Shown here: positions 18,621 to 29,955 of the stretch, one piece after another
How the letters are laid out: the number at the start of each line of letters is the position of its first letter
Numbering within the stretch: the first letter of the stretch is position 1
NCBI RefSeq assembly: GCF_015672735.1
Contig: NZ_JADABY010000029.1
Span: 62,001-126,000 of the forward strand
DNA: 64,000 nucleotides
Direction: 5' to 3'
Origin: Citrobacter sp. Res13-Sevr-PEB04-36
GTDB taxonomy: Bacteria; Pseudomonadota; Gammaproteobacteria; Enterobacterales; Enterobacteriaceae
Notes under the pieces: generated by a model
Databases searched by the model: none
Told to the model about the DNA's origin: nothing
Seen by the model: the letters and a program-made list of their open reading frames with translations, nothing else
Translations under genes and position numbers: made by a program

Positions 18621-18826
18621 AGCTTGCGTGTTCCAGTTGCGAATAACGAAGGAAAGCGTTTCAATTCAAGGGAATGTTGTATTTATCAACTATTTTTGAA
18701 TTATTGATACGCAGTATATCATTGAAACGGGCCAGAAAGCAGCCTGACAGGCTGGCAAAATGTAAAATAGTTGTTGTTTTGTGCCATTTACCACAACATA
18801 TGCTGCGGCAACGTCTGCCCTGTTTT
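18621..18826. other. lipB-lipA intergenic region, site of ybeF in E. coli
   Basis: 206-bp gap on the minus-strand side between the lipB stop and the lipA start. In E. coli K-12 the LysR-type gene ybeF sits here. I see no open frame of LysR type and no obvious relic. It should contain the lipA promoter. Confidence 0.6.
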
Positions 18827-19468
18827 TCAGTCTGCGACATACTCATACGGCGGGTTACCGAGTAGCGCTACTATGTTTGCCAGTAAACGGGGACGAACGC
18901 TTTCGGTTGTGGCATGACTGTCCCACTGTGTAACTTTCGCCATCTCCATTCCGGCATAACCGCAGGGATTGATGCGCAGGAAAGGCGACAAATCCATATC
19001 CACGTTAAGTGCTAAGCCGTGGAATGAACATCCTCTACGAATCCGTAATCCTAACGAACAGATTTTCTTTTCACCGACGTAAACGCCTGGCGCATCGGCC
19101 CGTGGGTGAGCATCAATACCCATTTCAGCAAGGGTATTTACCACTGTTTGCTCCAGCAGCGTGACCAGTTCGCGAACGCCCAGTTTACGGCGTTTGAGGT
19201 TCAACAGGACATACATCACCTGTTGGCCTGGGCCGTGGTACGTTACCTGACCGCCACGATCGCTCTGAATAACGGGGATATCACCCGGCACCAGAACGTG
19301 TTCTGCTTTGCCTGCTTGCCCCTGAGTGAAGACCGGATAATGCTCTACCAGCCAGATTTCATCATGACTGTTTTCATCGCGGGTATCGGTGAATTCGTGC
19401 ATGGCCTGAGAGACGGGCTCGTAAGGCTGAAGACCGAGCTGGCGGACAAGAATTTTATCCTGATACAA
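18827..19468 (-). CDS. lipB: Octanoyl-[ACP]:protein octanoyltransferase
   Basis: 213-aa LipB. Transfers octanoate from acyl carrier protein to lipoyl domains. Conserved [12 protein letters not shown], the lysine in [15 protein letters not shown] and the active-site cysteine in INPCGYAG (Cys169) are present. The start is TTG at 19468, giving exactly the E. coli length and N-terminus ([18 protein letters not shown]); GGAG lies 9 nt upstream. An in-frame GTG at 19492 would add eight residues. Confidence 0.95.
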   Translation of the reverse strand: MYQDKILVRQLGLQPYEPVSQAMHEFTDTRDENSHDEIWLVEHYPVFTQGQAGKAEHVLVPGDIPVIQSDRGGQVTYHGPGQQVMYVLLNLKRRKLGVRELVTLLEQTVVNTLAEMGIDAHPRADAPGVYVGEKKICSLGLRIRRGCSFHGLALNVDMDLSPFLRINPCGYAGMEMAKVTQWDSHATTESVRPRLLANIVALLGNPPYEYVAD

Positions 19469-19545
19469 AACGGCATCTCCGTAGATACTCACATCGAGTA
19501 GAGAATATAAAGAGGGGAAAGTATATCACAGGGGAAGGAGGGAGA

Positions 19546-19575
19546 GGTTACCCGAGCAGAATGCAGCGGGTAACC
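19546..19575. terminator. Hairpin between ybeD and lipB
   Basis: Perfect 9-bp inverted repeat GGTTACCCG (19546-19554) and CGGGTAACC (19567-19575) directly after ybeD. There is no U tract, so it may stabilise the ybeD 3' end or act as a weak terminator. Confidence 0.45.
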
Positions 19576-19584
19576 AACAGGCTG

Positions 19585-19848
19585 TTACAGCACCATACGT
19601 ACGATATCGATGTTGCCTAATTCTTCGTACAGTGTTTCAACCTGCTCAATATGCGTAGCAGTGATGGTGATAGAGACCGAGTGGTAGTTGCCTTTGCTGC
19701 TCGGTTTTACCGTTGGGGAGTAATCACCTGGCGCATGGCGCTGTACCACTTCAACCACCTGATCAACCAGCTCAGGCAACGCCTGCCCCATTACTTTGTA
19801 AGTAAATGGAGTAGGGAATTCAAGCAGTTCGTTAAGTTTGGTTTTCAT
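19585..19848 (-). CDS. ybeD: UPF0250 family protein YbeD
   Basis: 87-aa small cytoplasmic protein with an ACT/ferredoxin-like alpha-beta fold in E. coli. It is almost identical to E. coli YbeD ([20 protein letters not shown]). It lies between dacA and lipB on the same strand, its conserved position; a role in lipoate metabolism has been suggested from that position. No catalytic motif is visible. Confidence 0.93.
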   Translation of the reverse strand: MKTKLNELLEFPTPFTYKVMGQALPELVDQVVEVVQRHAPGDYSPTVKPSSKGNYHSVSITITATHIEQVETLYEELGNIDIVRMVL

Positions 19849-19876
19849 GTCAGCTCCGGCGTTACATCAAAAAATA

Positions 19877-19903
19877 ATAACTCCCACGCTGAGTGGGAGT
19901 TAT
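19877..19903 (-). terminator. Terminator downstream of dacA
   Basis: Perfect 11-bp stem (ATAACTCCCAC/GTGGGAGTTAT, 5-nt loop) followed on the minus strand by TATTTTTTG. It lies 52 nt after the dacA stop. Confidence 0.88.
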
Positions 19904-19954
19904 CTGGATACCTAGTATATGGGGACGTAAATCACACTTTCAAGTGTTCGATTT

Positions 19955-21166
19955 TTAGCCAAACCAGTGATGGAACATTAATTTAATGTAATCAATGATT
20001 TTACCAAAGAAGTTGCCTTCAGGGATTTCCTGCAGGACCACCAGCGGGCGCTGTTCAATGGTTTTACCATCCAACTGGAAGTTGATGGTGCCGACAACCT
20101 GGTTTTTCTGCAGCGGCGCGTGCAGTTCAGTGGTGTTCAGCACATAGCTCGCTTTCAGGTCTTTCATACGGCCGCGCGGAATGGTCAAGTAGACATCTTT
20201 ATCAACGCCTAACGATGCACGATCGGTATTACCAAACCAGGCCGGTTCAGAGGCAAACTCTTTACCCACTTTCAGCGGGTTCACGGTTTCGAAGAAACGG
20301 AAGCCCCAGGTCAGCAGTTTTTTGCTTTCAGTTTCGCGACCTTTATAGGTACGTCCCCCCATGACGGCGGAGATCAGACGCATTTGACCTTCGGTTGCGG
20401 ATGCCACCAGGTTATAGCCGGCTTTATCAGTGTGACCGGTTTTAATCCCGTCAACATTCAGGCTGTTATCCCACAGCAGGCCGTTACGGTTTAACTGACG
20501 AATGCCGTTGAAGGTGAACTCTTTTTCTTTGTAGATAGAGTATTCGTTAGGCACGTCGCGAATCAGCGCCTGGCCAATCAAGGCCATGTCTCGTGCTGAG
20601 CTGTACTGGCCTTCAGCATCCAGACCATGAACGGTCTGGAAGTGGGTGTTTTTCAGACCCAGCGCATTTACATAGCTGTTCATCAGACCGACGAAAGCAT
20701 CCTGGCTACCGGCTGAGAAGTCAGCCATTGCCACACAGGCGTCATTCCCGGATTGCAGGTTAATACCACGGATCAGTTGCGACACGGGAACCTGCATTCC
20801 TGGTTTCAGGAACATCAGCGATGAGCCTTTAAACACCGGATTGCCGGTAGCCCACGCGTCATTGCCAACGGTAACCAGATCGGTCTCTTTAAATTTCCCG
20901 GCTTTCATTGCCTGGCCGATGACGTAGCTGGTCATCATTTTTGTCAGGCTGGCGGGGTCGCGGCGGGTGTCCGCATTCTGTTCGGCCAGAACTTTGCCTG
21001 AATTGTAATCAATCAGGATATAGGACTCCGCGTCGATCTGCGGAACGCCCGGGATCATGGTTTTAATATTCAGGTCATCGGCATGAGCAGCAGAAAGAGA
21101 GGCTGCGCAGAGAGCCGCGGTGAGCGCCATGCGCTGCACGAAACGAGCGGAAAAAGTGGTCTTCAT
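19955..21166 (-). CDS. dacA: D-alanyl-D-alanine carboxypeptidase PBP5
   Basis: 403-aa penicillin-binding protein 5. Signal peptide 1-29 ends AHA before DDLNIKTM. Catalytic motifs: SLTK (Ser73, Ser44 of the mature enzyme, with Lys76), SGN in LQSGNDACV and KTG in [10 protein letters not shown]. The C-terminus ([19 protein letters not shown]) is the amphipathic helix that holds the enzyme on the outer face of the inner membrane. It trims pentapeptides in peptidoglycan and keeps rod shape. It follows rlpA on the same strand. Confidence 0.98.
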   Translation of the reverse strand: MKTTFSARFVQRMALTAALCAASLSAAHADDLNIKTMIPGVPQIDAESYILIDYNSGKVLAEQNADTRRDPASLTKMMTSYVIGQAMKAGKFKETDLVTVGNDAWATGNPVFKGSSLMFLKPGMQVPVSQLIRGINLQSGNDACVAMADFSAGSQDAFVGLMNSYVNALGLKNTHFQTVHGLDAEGQYSSARDMALIGQALIRDVPNEYSIYKEKEFTFNGIRQLNRNGLLWDNSLNVDGIKTGHTDKAGYNLVASATEGQMRLISAVMGGRTYKGRETESKKLLTWGFRFFETVNPLKVGKEFASEPAWFGNTDRASLGVDKDVYLTIPRGRMKDLKASYVLNTTELHAPLQKNQVVGTINFQLDGKTIEQRPLVVLQEIPEGNFFGKIIDYIKLMFHHWFG

Positions 21167-21308
21167 GGTCTGAACTACGACGTCCGTGATGAAAGTAAAA
21201 AAAGTGCCCTACTATAGCAAATGCGTAACTTCCAGGCATCCGACTTTCCGCATGACTTTGTTAACGTCATTGACAGAAATTGACAGATCGGATGCCTGAT
21301 TTACGTTA
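21167..21308. promoter_or_regulatory. rlpA-dacA intergenic region with an inverted repeat
   Basis: 142 bp. A perfect 11-bp inverted repeat, CAGGCATCCGA (21233-21243) and TCGGATGCCTG (21288-21298), flanks 44 bp. On the minus strand a TATAGT -10-like hexamer follows shortly after and probably belongs to the dacA promoter. Confidence 0.5.
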
Positions 21309-22403
21309 CTACACGCCGGTAATGAAGGACTGTAATTGCGCTTCGGATTGTAGGCGCTGCTGCAACGTGCTGGCTTCCGCTTTGCTGGCGAATGGCCCCA
21401 TCTGGATACGCCACACGGCACCGTTTTGTACCACGCGGCCCGGCACGCCAAACTGCTGGCTTAGCCGTTTTTGATATTGCTGCGCACGCGCCTGCTCGCT
21501 GACGGCACCGACTTGAACGACATAACGCCCATTGGTTGCGGTGACTGGCGTGGCGGCGGTTGCCGGGGCGGATACCGGTGCTGATACGGTTGTAGGCGCC
21601 GCGGCTACGGGCTGTGGAGCCGGTGTGGGTTCGCTGCCTTCGAGCACGCCTGCGGCGAGCGTGGTTGGCGCACCGAGGAAACCATTGCTGTTAACCGGCG
21701 CGCCGGTAGCGTCATCGCTTTTCAGCGTTGAATTACTGATAGGACGGATGTCGCTTTGCGGCTGACCTGCGTCTGGTGCAGAAGGCATTGTGCCACCGCC
21801 GCTTAAATCAGGACGTGAGGGCAGGGCGTAAGTCTGTTTTGCGACTGTGGTACACGCCATACCGGGGCCTGACAATGATCCATCCTGTGCAACGATGATC
21901 GGATCAATACGCACTTTGGTATTGTTCGAGGTGTTCAGGCGATCGGCGGCAGCACGTGAAAGCGAGATCACGCGATCGTTACCGTAAGGGCCACGATCGT
22001 TAATGCGCACGACGATTATCCTGCCGTTTGCCAGGTTGGTAATCCGGGCGTAGCTCGGAACCGGCAATGTTGGATGCGCAGCAGTGAGCTGCATTGGGTC
22101 AAACGCTTCACCTGATGCGGTTAAATTGCTACCAGGCTCTGCATCATAAATAGCGGCCAGTCCGGCCTGGCTAAAGCGAGAGGGATCCTGAACAATTTTA
22201 TAGCTCTTACCATCACGCTGGTAATCCTGATTAGCCGTCGGGTTCAGGGGTTCAAAACGCGGGTCGGCCCCGCTGATTTCAACAATAGGACCATTACACA
22301 CCGCCGGCTGCGGCGCGACAGCACCCTGTTGCTGACCATCATCATTCGAACACGCCGCGAGCATTCCTGCTGCGATGCAGATTCCAAGCCACTGCTTACG
22401 CAT
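21309..22403 (-). CDS. rlpA: Endolytic peptidoglycan transglycosylase RlpA (rare lipoprotein A)
   Basis: 364-aa outer-membrane lipoprotein. Lipobox LAAC (Cys18), a double-psi beta-barrel domain at about residues 80-170 (RITNLANGRIIVVRINDRGPYGNDRVISLS), a long low-complexity Pro/Ala/Thr linker (about 200-285) and a C-terminal SPOR domain (RYVVQVGAVSEQARAQ...). In Pseudomonas RlpA cleaves denuded glycan at the septum; the conserved H of that enzyme's catalytic pair is not obvious here, so activity is uncertain. It follows mrdB by 10 nt. Confidence 0.95.
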   Translation of the reverse strand: MRKQWLGICIAAGMLAACSNDDGQQQGAVAPQPAVCNGPIVEISGADPRFEPLNPTANQDYQRDGKSYKIVQDPSRFSQAGLAAIYDAEPGSNLTASGEAFDPMQLTAAHPTLPVPSYARITNLANGRIIVVRINDRGPYGNDRVISLSRAAADRLNTSNNTKVRIDPIIVAQDGSLSGPGMACTTVAKQTYALPSRPDLSGGGTMPSAPDAGQPQSDIRPISNSTLKSDDATGAPVNSNGFLGAPTTLAAGVLEGSEPTPAPQPVAAAPTTVSAPVSAPATAATPVTATNGRYVVQVGAVSEQARAQQYQKRLSQQFGVPGRVVQNGAVWRIQMGPFASKAEASTLQQRLQSEAQLQSFITGV

Positions 22404-22413
22404 TGCGTACCCC

Positions 22414-23526
22414 TTACACGCTTTTCGACAACATTTTTCTATGGGTGTGGATCGACATCACAATCCCGAACCCGGCCATCAGCACGATCAGTGCAGAGCC
22501 TCCGTAACTGACCAGCGGGAGTGGAACCCCTACGACGGGCAGAATACCGCTCACCATACCAATATTTACGAAGACATAAACGAATAATATCAACATTAAA
22601 CCGCCAGCCATGACGCGACCAAAAGTGGTTTGCGCTCTGGCGGCAATCCATAGCCCGCGCATAATCAGCAAAATATACAGCGCCAGCAGAATTAAGATCC
22701 CCACCAACCCAAGCTCTTCAGCTAACACCGCAAAGATAAAGTCGGTGTGGCGCTCGGGTAAAAACTCAAGCTGTGACTGCGTACCGTGTAGCCACCCTTT
22801 GCCGCGAAGACCGCCGGAGCCAATAGCAATTTTAGACTGAATAATGTGATACCCCGCACCCAGGGGATCGGTTTCCGGGTCGAGAAGCATCATCACGCGC
22901 TGACGCTGGTAATCATGCATCAGGAAGAACCACAGTATCGGAATAAACGCGGCGACCAGAACCACGGCAACGCCGATTAAGCGCCAGCTTAAGCCCGACA
23001 GGAACAGCACGAACAGACCAGACAGGGCAACCAGGATAGAGGTCCCTAGATCGGGCTGTGCGGCGACCAGCAGCGTTGGCATAAAAATCAATACCAGCGC
23101 GATAGCGGTATTCTTCAGCGACGGTGGACAGACATCACGGTTGATAAAGCGCGCTACCATTAGCGGGACGGCAATTTTGGCAATTTCAGAGGGCTGAAAA
23201 CGCACAATGCCTAAATCCAGCCAACGCTGTGCGCCTTTGGAAATGGCGCCAAAGGCATCTACCGCTACCAGCAGGATAATACAGACAATATAGAGATAGG
23301 GGGCCCAGCCTTCGTAGACTCTGGGAGGGATCTGCGCCATCACCACCATGATGACCAGACCCATGGCGATCTGGCCGACCTTACGCTCCATCATGCCAAT
23401 ATCCTGGCCGCTGGCGCTCCAGATAACCAGTGAGCTGTAAACCAGCAGTGCCAGTAAAATAAGCAACATCGTGGGATCAATGTGTATTTTATCCCAGAAC
23501 GTTTTTTTGTTCGGATTATCCGTCAC
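22414..23526 (-). CDS. mrdB: Peptidoglycan glycosyltransferase RodA (MrdB)
   Basis: 370-aa SEDS-family polymerase with 10 membrane spans. It polymerises lipid II in the elongasome together with PBP2. Visible SEDS features include [19 protein letters not shown]-type [12 protein letters not shown], the [19 protein letters not shown] loop and [13 protein letters not shown]. The start is ATG 23526, 2 nt after the mrdA stop, so the two genes are co-transcribed. Confidence 0.97.
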   Translation of the reverse strand: MTDNPNKKTFWDKIHIDPTMLLILLALLVYSSLVIWSASGQDIGMMERKVGQIAMGLVIMVVMAQIPPRVYEGWAPYLYIVCIILLVAVDAFGAISKGAQRWLDLGIVRFQPSEIAKIAVPLMVARFINRDVCPPSLKNTAIALVLIFMPTLLVAAQPDLGTSILVALSGLFVLFLSGLSWRLIGVAVVLVAAFIPILWFFLMHDYQRQRVMMLLDPETDPLGAGYHIIQSKIAIGSGGLRGKGWLHGTQSQLEFLPERHTDFIFAVLAEELGLVGILILLALYILLIMRGLWIAARAQTTFGRVMAGGLMLILFVYVFVNIGMVSGILPVVGVPLPLVSYGGSALIVLMAGFGIVMSIHTHRKMLSKSV

Positions 23527-23528
23527 GA

Positions 23529-25430
23529 TTATTGGTCCTCAGCTGCGGTAGCCACTGGGTTTTCCGCAGGCAGATTGGTGTTGTTGTCGCCCAACATAAT
23601 ATGGTCAAGGATCTGGCGCATAATGGTACCTACAGCCGCACCAGCCCCGCCGTTTTCGAGGATTATTGCGACAGAGACCTCGGGTTTATCGTAGGGTGCG
23701 AATGCGATCATCAGCTTATGGTCGCGTAAACGTTCGGCAATTTTATGGGCATTATAGGTTTCATTGGCCTTCAGGCCGAAGACCTGAGCGGTACCGGATT
23801 TCGCCGCAATTTTATATGGCGCGCCGGCAAAATATTTATGTGCGGTGCCGTTAGGACGGTTTGCAACGCCGTACATACCGTCTTTGGCAATTTCCCAGTA
23901 TCCAGAATGAATATCACCCACTGGCGGTTCATGCGGCTGAACCCACGGCACTTGTTTACCATTCTCCGTGGTACTCATTAGCAGATGAGGGACTTTTACC
24001 ATGCCATCGTTGATAAGAATCATCAGCGCTTTGCTCATCTGGATAGGGGTTGCTGTCCAGTAACCCTGTCCAATGCCCACCGGAATTGTATCACCCTGGT
24101 ACCATGGCTTTTTAAACCGTTTTTGCTTCCATTCACGTGTTGGCATATTTCCGGCGCGTTCTTCTGAAAGATCGATGCCCGTATAATGGCCGTAGCCGAA
24201 TTTACTCATCCACTCAGAAAGACGGTCTATACCCATATCATAGGCGATTTGGTAGAAAAACGTATCCGCAGACTCCTCCAGAGAGCGGGTGATATTCAGA
24301 TGACCATGCCCCCATTTTTTCCAGTCACGGTAACGTTTTTCCGAGCCGGGTAACTGCCACCAGCCGGGATCGAACAACCCGGTATTACGGGTAATTACAC
24401 CTGCGCTTAACGCGGATACCGCCACGTAAGGTTTAACGGTCGATGCTGGCGGGTAAACACCTTGCGTCGCACGGTTAACCAGTGGGGTATTAGGGTCATT
24501 GAGTAACCCTGAGTAATCTTTACTGGAGATTCCGTCCACAAACAGGTTGGGATCGTAGCTGGGCATAGAAACCAGCGCCAGTACGCCGCCGGTACGCGGG
24601 TCGGTGACCACCACGGCGGCACGGCTGCCCGCCAGCAACGTTTCAATATATTGCTGGAGCTTTAAATCAAGCGTTAGATAGATATCGCTACCGGCCTGGG
24701 GAGCCACTTCTTTCAGTTGGCGAATAACGCGACCACGGTTGTTGACTTCAACTTCTTCGTAACCGGTCTGACCATGCAGAACGTCTTCGTAATAACGTTC
24801 AATACCTAGCTTGCCAATATCGTGGGTAGCGGCGTAGTTGGCGAGCTTGCCATCTTTGTCCAGGCGTTCAACGTCTTTATCGTTAATTTTCGAGACGTAA
24901 CCAATGACGTGGGTCAGCGCAGAGCCGTAGGGATAGTAACGGCGCTTATAGCCTTTAACTTCCACACCGGGAAAGCGATATTGATTGACGGCAAAGCGTG
25001 CTACCTGCACTTCCGTCAGGTTGGTTTTCACCGGAATGGATGTAAAGCGATGGGAACGTGCACGCTCTTTTTTAAAGGCGGCAATATCGTCGTCATTGAG
25101 ATCAACCACTTCCCGCAGCGCATCCAGTGTTAGCTGAACGTTATCGACCTTCTCTGGCATCATTTCTATCTGGTAAATGGTGCGATTGAGGGCCAGGGGA
25201 ATGCCGTTACGGTCATAAATGATGCCGCGACTGGGTGCAATGGGCACCAGTTTGATGCGGTTTTCGTTTGAACGTGTTTGATAATCGGTGAAACGAACGA
25301 TTTGCAGATTATAAAGGTTGGCGATCAGCACGCCAGTGAGCAGCAAAATCCCCAAAAAAGCGACCAGCGCCCGACGCACAAACAGCGCGGACTCAGCCGT
25401 ATAGTCGCGAAAAGAATTCTGTAGTTTCAT
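23529..25430 (-). CDS. mrdA: Penicillin-binding protein 2 (transpeptidase)
   Basis: 633-aa class B PBP, same length as E. coli PBP2. One N-terminal membrane helix (about 20-40), a PBP dimer domain, then the transpeptidase domain with STVK (ASTVKPYVA), SAD ([10 protein letters not shown]) and KSGT (AAKSGTAQV). It crosslinks peptidoglycan during elongation and works with RodA. Operon order rsfS-rlmH-mrdA-mrdB-rlpA is as in E. coli. Confidence 0.98.
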   Translation of the reverse strand: MKLQNSFRDYTAESALFVRRALVAFLGILLLTGVLIANLYNLQIVRFTDYQTRSNENRIKLVPIAPSRGIIYDRNGIPLALNRTIYQIEMMPEKVDNVQLTLDALREVVDLNDDDIAAFKKERARSHRFTSIPVKTNLTEVQVARFAVNQYRFPGVEVKGYKRRYYPYGSALTHVIGYVSKINDKDVERLDKDGKLANYAATHDIGKLGIERYYEDVLHGQTGYEEVEVNNRGRVIRQLKEVAPQAGSDIYLTLDLKLQQYIETLLAGSRAAVVVTDPRTGGVLALVSMPSYDPNLFVDGISSKDYSGLLNDPNTPLVNRATQGVYPPASTVKPYVAVSALSAGVITRNTGLFDPGWWQLPGSEKRYRDWKKWGHGHLNITRSLEESADTFFYQIAYDMGIDRLSEWMSKFGYGHYTGIDLSEERAGNMPTREWKQKRFKKPWYQGDTIPVGIGQGYWTATPIQMSKALMILINDGMVKVPHLLMSTTENGKQVPWVQPHEPPVGDIHSGYWEIAKDGMYGVANRPNGTAHKYFAGAPYKIAAKSGTAQVFGLKANETYNAHKIAERLRDHKLMIAFAPYDKPEVSVAIILENGGAGAAVGTIMRQILDHIMLGDNNTNLPAENPVATAAEDQ

Positions 25431-25460
25431 CCGCTGCTTAATCTACTCAAGACTCAATGA

Positions 25461-25928
25461 TCACTCACGGTGATAAGGGTGGTTGGTGGTAATGCTCCAT
25501 GCCCTGTACAGACTCTCTGCCACCAAAACCCGAACAAGAGGGTGGGGAAGGGTTAATGCAGAGAGTGACCAGCTTTGCTCCGCGGCAGCTTTACAGGCAG
25601 GGGATAGGCCTTCCGGTCCGCCAATCAGCAGACTCACGTCACGGCCATCCAGTTTCCAGCGTTCCAGCTCGGTTGCCAGTTGCGGCGTGTCCCAGGGCTT
25701 TCCGGGGATATCAAGGGTGACGATGCGATTTTTGCCAGCGGCAGCCAGCATCTGTTCACCCTCTTTATCGAGTATGCGCTTAATGTCCGCATTTTTGCCG
25801 CGTTTTCCTGCCGGGATTTCGATTAGCTCAAAAGGCATGTCTTTTGGAAACCGGCGGAGATACTCCGTAAAACCGGTTTGCACCCAGTCAGGCATTTTCG
25901 TTCCCACAGCGACAAGTTGCAACTTCAC
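25461..25928 (-). CDS. rlmH: 23S rRNA pseudouridine-1915 N3-methyltransferase RlmH
   Basis: 155-aa SPOUT methyltransferase. The SAM-binding knot is visible as [17 protein letters not shown] and [20 protein letters not shown]. It methylates pseudouridine 1915 in helix 69 on the assembled 70S ribosome. It lies 3 nt after rsfS, another ribosome factor. Confidence 0.97.
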   Translation of the reverse strand: MKLQLVAVGTKMPDWVQTGFTEYLRRFPKDMPFELIEIPAGKRGKNADIKRILDKEGEQMLAAAGKNRIVTLDIPGKPWDTPQLATELERWKLDGRDVSLLIGGPEGLSPACKAAAEQSWSLSALTLPHPLVRVLVAESLYRAWSITTNHPYHRE

Positions 25929-25931
25929 GCA

Positions 25932-26503
<572 letters not shown>

Positions 26504-27115
26504 TCACTCATCCTCGCGCCATACGGCACGGCTGTTTAATACTTTCAGCACTGCAAAATCATCACAGAAATCAATCGCGCTCCAGCAACCCTGTTCAACG
26601 CGGAAATGCCACATTGCTGATGCAGGCATTGACAGAAGTCGGGCGATCAACACGCTGAGTACGCCCTGATGGCTGACCACCAGCAGGTTCTGTGAATCTT
26701 TATAATCAGTAAGTTGAGCGATGAAATGTTCAACACGTTGTGAAAACGCCTGAAAACCTTCGCCGTTGGTGGGGGGCGCATTCTGCCAGTCGTTACACCA
26801 TAAGGCGTAGTTTTCGGCGTCCTCACGCGCCAGATCGCGATGGTGGCGCATTTCCCAGTCGCCAAAGAACATCTCATTAAGTGCGGGCATGATCCGCTGT
26901 GGAACGTCGCGTCCTGCCAGAACGAGTTGCGTGGTATGGCGAGCGCGCTCAAGCTCGCTGCAGAGGATGTGGTCGAAAGGAACGTTGCGTAATAGCCCGG
27001 CCAGCGTTTCAGCCTGGGTTATTCCCCGCGTGGTGAGCTGCGTGGGTGCATGCCCGCTGTATAACCCGGCAACATTAGCTTCGGTTTCTCCGTGACGTAC
27101 TAACCAAAGTCTCAT
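26504..27115 (-). CDS. cobC: Alpha-ribazole-5'-phosphate phosphatase CobC
   Basis: 203-aa histidine-phosphatase-family enzyme. The N-terminal LVRHGETEAN carries the RHG motif with the catalytic His8, and SHQG near residue 150 is the second active-site histidine. It removes phosphate in nucleotide-loop assembly of cobalamin. It diverges from cobD across 96 bp. The cobC-cobD pair away from the main cob operon is known from Salmonella; E. coli K-12 has only cobC here. Confidence 0.95.
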   Translation of the reverse strand: MRLWLVRHGETEANVAGLYSGHAPTQLTTRGITQAETLAGLLRNVPFDHILCSELERARHTTQLVLAGRDVPQRIMPALNEMFFGDWEMRHHRDLAREDAENYALWCNDWQNAPPTNGEGFQAFSQRVEHFIAQLTDYKDSQNLLVVSHQGVLSVLIARLLSMPASAMWHFRVEQGCWSAIDFCDDFAVLKVLNSRAVWREDE

Positions 27116-27211
27116 TTTTTCCTCGTGAGGCTATTCGCATAAAACATGATGTTTGCCCTGATTGCGTAGAGATTTTTCAATAAAATACCCTTTTTTAACT
27201 GGAGCGGCACG

Positions 27212-28306
27212 ATGTCTTTATTGAAGAGCGCGCATGGCGGTAACACCCGGGAAGCCGCCGCATTGTTGGGCATCCCGCCTGAGCAATTGCTGGATTTTAG
27301 CGCGAATATTAATCCGCTGGGTATGCCGGCAAGTTTAAAACGCGCACTAATCGACAATTTGGACCGTGCTGAGCGCTACCCGGACGTGGATTACGCCCAT
27401 CTGCATGCCGCACTGGCGGAGCATCACCACATTCCTGCGTCGTGGATCCTCGCGGGGAACGGCGAGACGGAGTCGATCTTTACATTGGTTAATGGGCTTA
27501 AGCCTCGCCATGCGATGATCGTCACCCCGGGGTTTGCGGAATACCGCCGGGCATTGCAATGGGGCGAATGTGCAATACACGAGTATGCGCTACGTGAAGA
27601 GGATGGCTGGCAGCTGACCGGGGCGATTCTCGATGCACTTACCCCAGAACTGGATTGCCTGTTCCTTTGTACGCCTAACAATCCAACCGGGTTGTTGCCC
27701 GATAATCGTCTGCTGGTTGGTATAGCACAACGCTGTGAACAACTTGGGATCGCGCTGATCCTTGATGAGGCATTTATTGATTTTATTGCCGGGGAACAGG
27801 GATTTATCCCGCTGTTGCAAAAAAATCCGCACATCTGGGTACTGCGCTCGCTAACTAAGTTTTATGCGATACCCGGGCTGCGCCTGGGGTATCTGGTTAA
27901 CAGCAACGAGCAGGCTGTTGCGCACCTGCGCAGCCGACAGATGCCCTGGTCAATTAATGCCTTTGCCGCACTGGCGGGCGAAATGATCCTCCACGATAGC
28001 GCCTATCAGCAGGCGACATGGGAGTGGCTGGCGCATGAGGGGAGTCGATTCGATCAACAACTGCAAAATTTGCCGGGGCTGACAGCGTATCCCGGACGGG
28101 CAAATTATCGCCTGTTACGTTGCGATCGACCGGGTATCGATTTGCAAAAATCATTGCTGGAACAGCATGTTTTGATCCGCAGTTGCGCTAACTATCCGGG
28201 GCTGGATGCGCGCTACTACCGGGTGGCGGTTCGTGGCCTTGAAGAGAACAACCGCTTGCTGGCTGCGTTATGCCACGCGCTTAGCGGTACAACCCCTGCT
28301 GATTAA
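27212..28306 (+). CDS. cobD: L-threonine-O-3-phosphate decarboxylase CobD
   Basis: 364-aa PLP-dependent enzyme of the aminotransferase I fold, the same length as Salmonella CobD. It makes (R)-1-amino-2-propanol phosphate for the cobalamin side chain. Visible: CTPNNPTG substrate region, [10 protein letters not shown] with the PLP-nitrogen aspartate, and [16 protein letters not shown] with the PLP lysine. GGAG precedes ATG 27212. The last 26 nt overlap the 3' end of convergent nadD. Confidence 0.95.
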   Translation: MSLLKSAHGGNTREAAALLGIPPEQLLDFSANINPLGMPASLKRALIDNLDRAERYPDVDYAHLHAALAEHHHIPASWILAGNGETESIFTLVNGLKPRHAMIVTPGFAEYRRALQWGECAIHEYALREEDGWQLTGAILDALTPELDCLFLCTPNNPTGLLPDNRLLVGIAQRCEQLGIALILDEAFIDFIAGEQGFIPLLQKNPHIWVLRSLTKFYAIPGLRLGYLVNSNEQAVAHLRSRQMPWSINAFAALAGEMILHDSAYQQATWEWLAHEGSRFDQQLQNLPGLTAYPGRANYRLLRCDRPGIDLQKSLLEQHVLIRSCANYPGLDARYYRVAVRGLEENNRLLAALCHALSGTTPAD

Positions 28307-28922
28307 TATAGTCCAGGACGGAATCTGGCATTAAGTCGTCACAGGGTTCGCCGTGTTCAAGGCGCTCACGAATGAGGGTGGCGGAAATATTGAACCACGG
28401 CGTTTCAGCCAGATAAATTTTCCCGGCAGGAAGTTGGTGTAAATCATCTGGCGAATGAGTCAGATGACGTTCCAGCCACTGCTGGTGCTGCGTCTGAGTC
28501 ATCTCCAGCGGATACCCAGGTCGTCGGCAGACGATGAGATGGGTATTGTCCAGAATGGTGTCGGAATCGTGCCAGGAAGGGAAGGTGAGCAGCGAGTCCT
28601 GACCAATAATAAACGTCAGTGGTGCGAGTGGCCCTTGTTCCTCGCGCCACTCTTTGAGCGTCTGCGCGGTGTAAGAGGCGGTATCGCGTCGCAGTTCGCG
28701 TTCATCCAGTACAAACAAAGGCTTATCAGCGATCGCCAGCTCAAGCATATGTTTACGCTGTGCGCTGGAGGCTTCAGGTTGCGCACGATGCGGCGGCACA
28801 TTATTGGGCATGATAATCACCCGTGAAAGGCCAATCAGATTAGCCAGAATTTCCACGGGTTTTAGATGACCATAATGCACCGGATCAAAGGTGCCGCCGA
28901 ACAAAGCCTGTAATGATTTCAT
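28281..28922 (-). CDS. nadD: Nicotinate-nucleotide adenylyltransferase
   Basis: 213-aa NaMN adenylyltransferase, length equal to E. coli NadD. The nucleotidyltransferase motif [14 protein letters not shown] is at the N-terminus and [12 protein letters not shown] (ISSTxxR-like) near the end. It makes deamido-NAD in NAD synthesis. The start is ATG 28922 ([10 protein letters not shown]), 1 nt after the holA TGA; a longer in-frame frame runs back into holA. The 3' end overlaps cobD on the other strand. Confidence 0.96.
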   Translation of the reverse strand: MKSLQALFGGTFDPVHYGHLKPVEILANLIGLSRVIIMPNNVPPHRAQPEASSAQRKHMLELAIADKPLFVLDERELRRDTASYTAQTLKEWREEQGPLAPLTFIIGQDSLLTFPSWHDSDTILDNTHLIVCRRPGYPLEMTQTQHQQWLERHLTHSPDDLHQLPAGKIYLAETPWFNISATLIRERLEHGEPCDDLMPDSVLDYINQQGLYR

Positions 28923-28923
28923 A

Positions 28924-29955
28924 TCAACCATCAATAAAAACATCTGCCAGCGGTTTATGGCAGAGCAGAAGAGAAAGCCCCTCAAGCTCGGCCCATACTG
29001 ACTGACCATAATCTTGTTTAAGCGTAATTTCCGTGCGCGTTAACAACTGCACTGCCTGGCGTAATTGCTCAGGCGACAGCCTGTTTAACGCATCACCCAT
29101 CATGCCGCGGCGGTTTTGCCATACTCGGTGCTTATCAAACAATGCGCGTAATGGCGTATGGGCTGATTGTCGTTTCAGATTGACAAGCAGCAATAATTCA
29201 CGCTGTATCGTGCGCAGCAGAATAACCGGCTCACTGCCTTCAAGCCGCAGTTGCTGCAGGATATGTAGCGCGCGTTTACTTTTACCCATCAACAGCGCAT
29301 CGACCCAATGGAAGGGGGTAAAGTGCGCCGCATCGTTAACTGCTTGCTCCACGCGAGGCAGCGTGAGTTTGCCATCAGGCCATAGCAATGATAACCGCTC
29401 CAGAGCCTGCGCCAAAGCTAACAGGTTACCTTCATAGCAGTAGCATAATAGCTGATTTGCTGCGTCATCCAGTTGCAGGTTGTTTTGTTTCGCTCTGGCG
29501 GCCACCCAGCGTGGAAGTTGTGCTTGCTCTGGCGTCTGGCAGCTTACCTGAACCGCATGACTCGCCAACCCGGTATACCACGTGGCGTTTTCCTGCGCTT
29601 TGGTCAACTTATTGCCGCGAACAATCAGCAGCAGATCGTCATGGAGCAGAGTGACCAGTGTGGCGAGCTGTTCGTTAATGGCGGCATTTGGGCCGTTTTC
29701 AGGTAGTTGCAGAAGTAATGTCTGACGACTGGCAAACAGGCTCATGGCCTGGCAGAGGGAAAAAATCGCCCCCCAGTCAGTGCTGGTGTCGAGTGTGAAT
29801 GTATGGTGTTCTTCGAACCCTTGTGCGGCAGCAGCCAGACGGACAGCATCCTGGCTTTCTTGCAACAGGAGGGGATCGTTGCCCAGCAATAAATACGCCG
29901 CGCGCAGCCCTTCTTTGAGCTGTGCGCGGAGTTGTTCAGGGTACAACTTGAGCAT
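28924..29955 (-). CDS. holA: DNA polymerase III delta subunit
   Basis: 343-aa clamp-loader delta subunit, same length as E. coli HolA. The N-terminus [34 protein letters not shown] is characteristic; domain I resembles the AAA+ fold without a working Walker motif, as known for delta, which opens the beta clamp. The ATG overlaps the lptE stop (TGATG). Confidence 0.97.
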   Translation of the reverse strand: MLKLYPEQLRAQLKEGLRAAYLLLGNDPLLLQESQDAVRLAAAAQGFEEHHTFTLDTSTDWGAIFSLCQAMSLFASRQTLLLQLPENGPNAAINEQLATLVTLLHDDLLLIVRGNKLTKAQENATWYTGLASHAVQVSCQTPEQAQLPRWVAARAKQNNLQLDDAANQLLCYCYEGNLLALAQALERLSLLWPDGKLTLPRVEQAVNDAAHFTPFHWVDALLMGKSKRALHILQQLRLEGSEPVILLRTIQRELLLLVNLKRQSAHTPLRALFDKHRVWQNRRGMMGDALNRLSPEQLRQAVQLLTRTEITLKQDYGQSVWAELEGLSLLLCHKPLADVFIDG

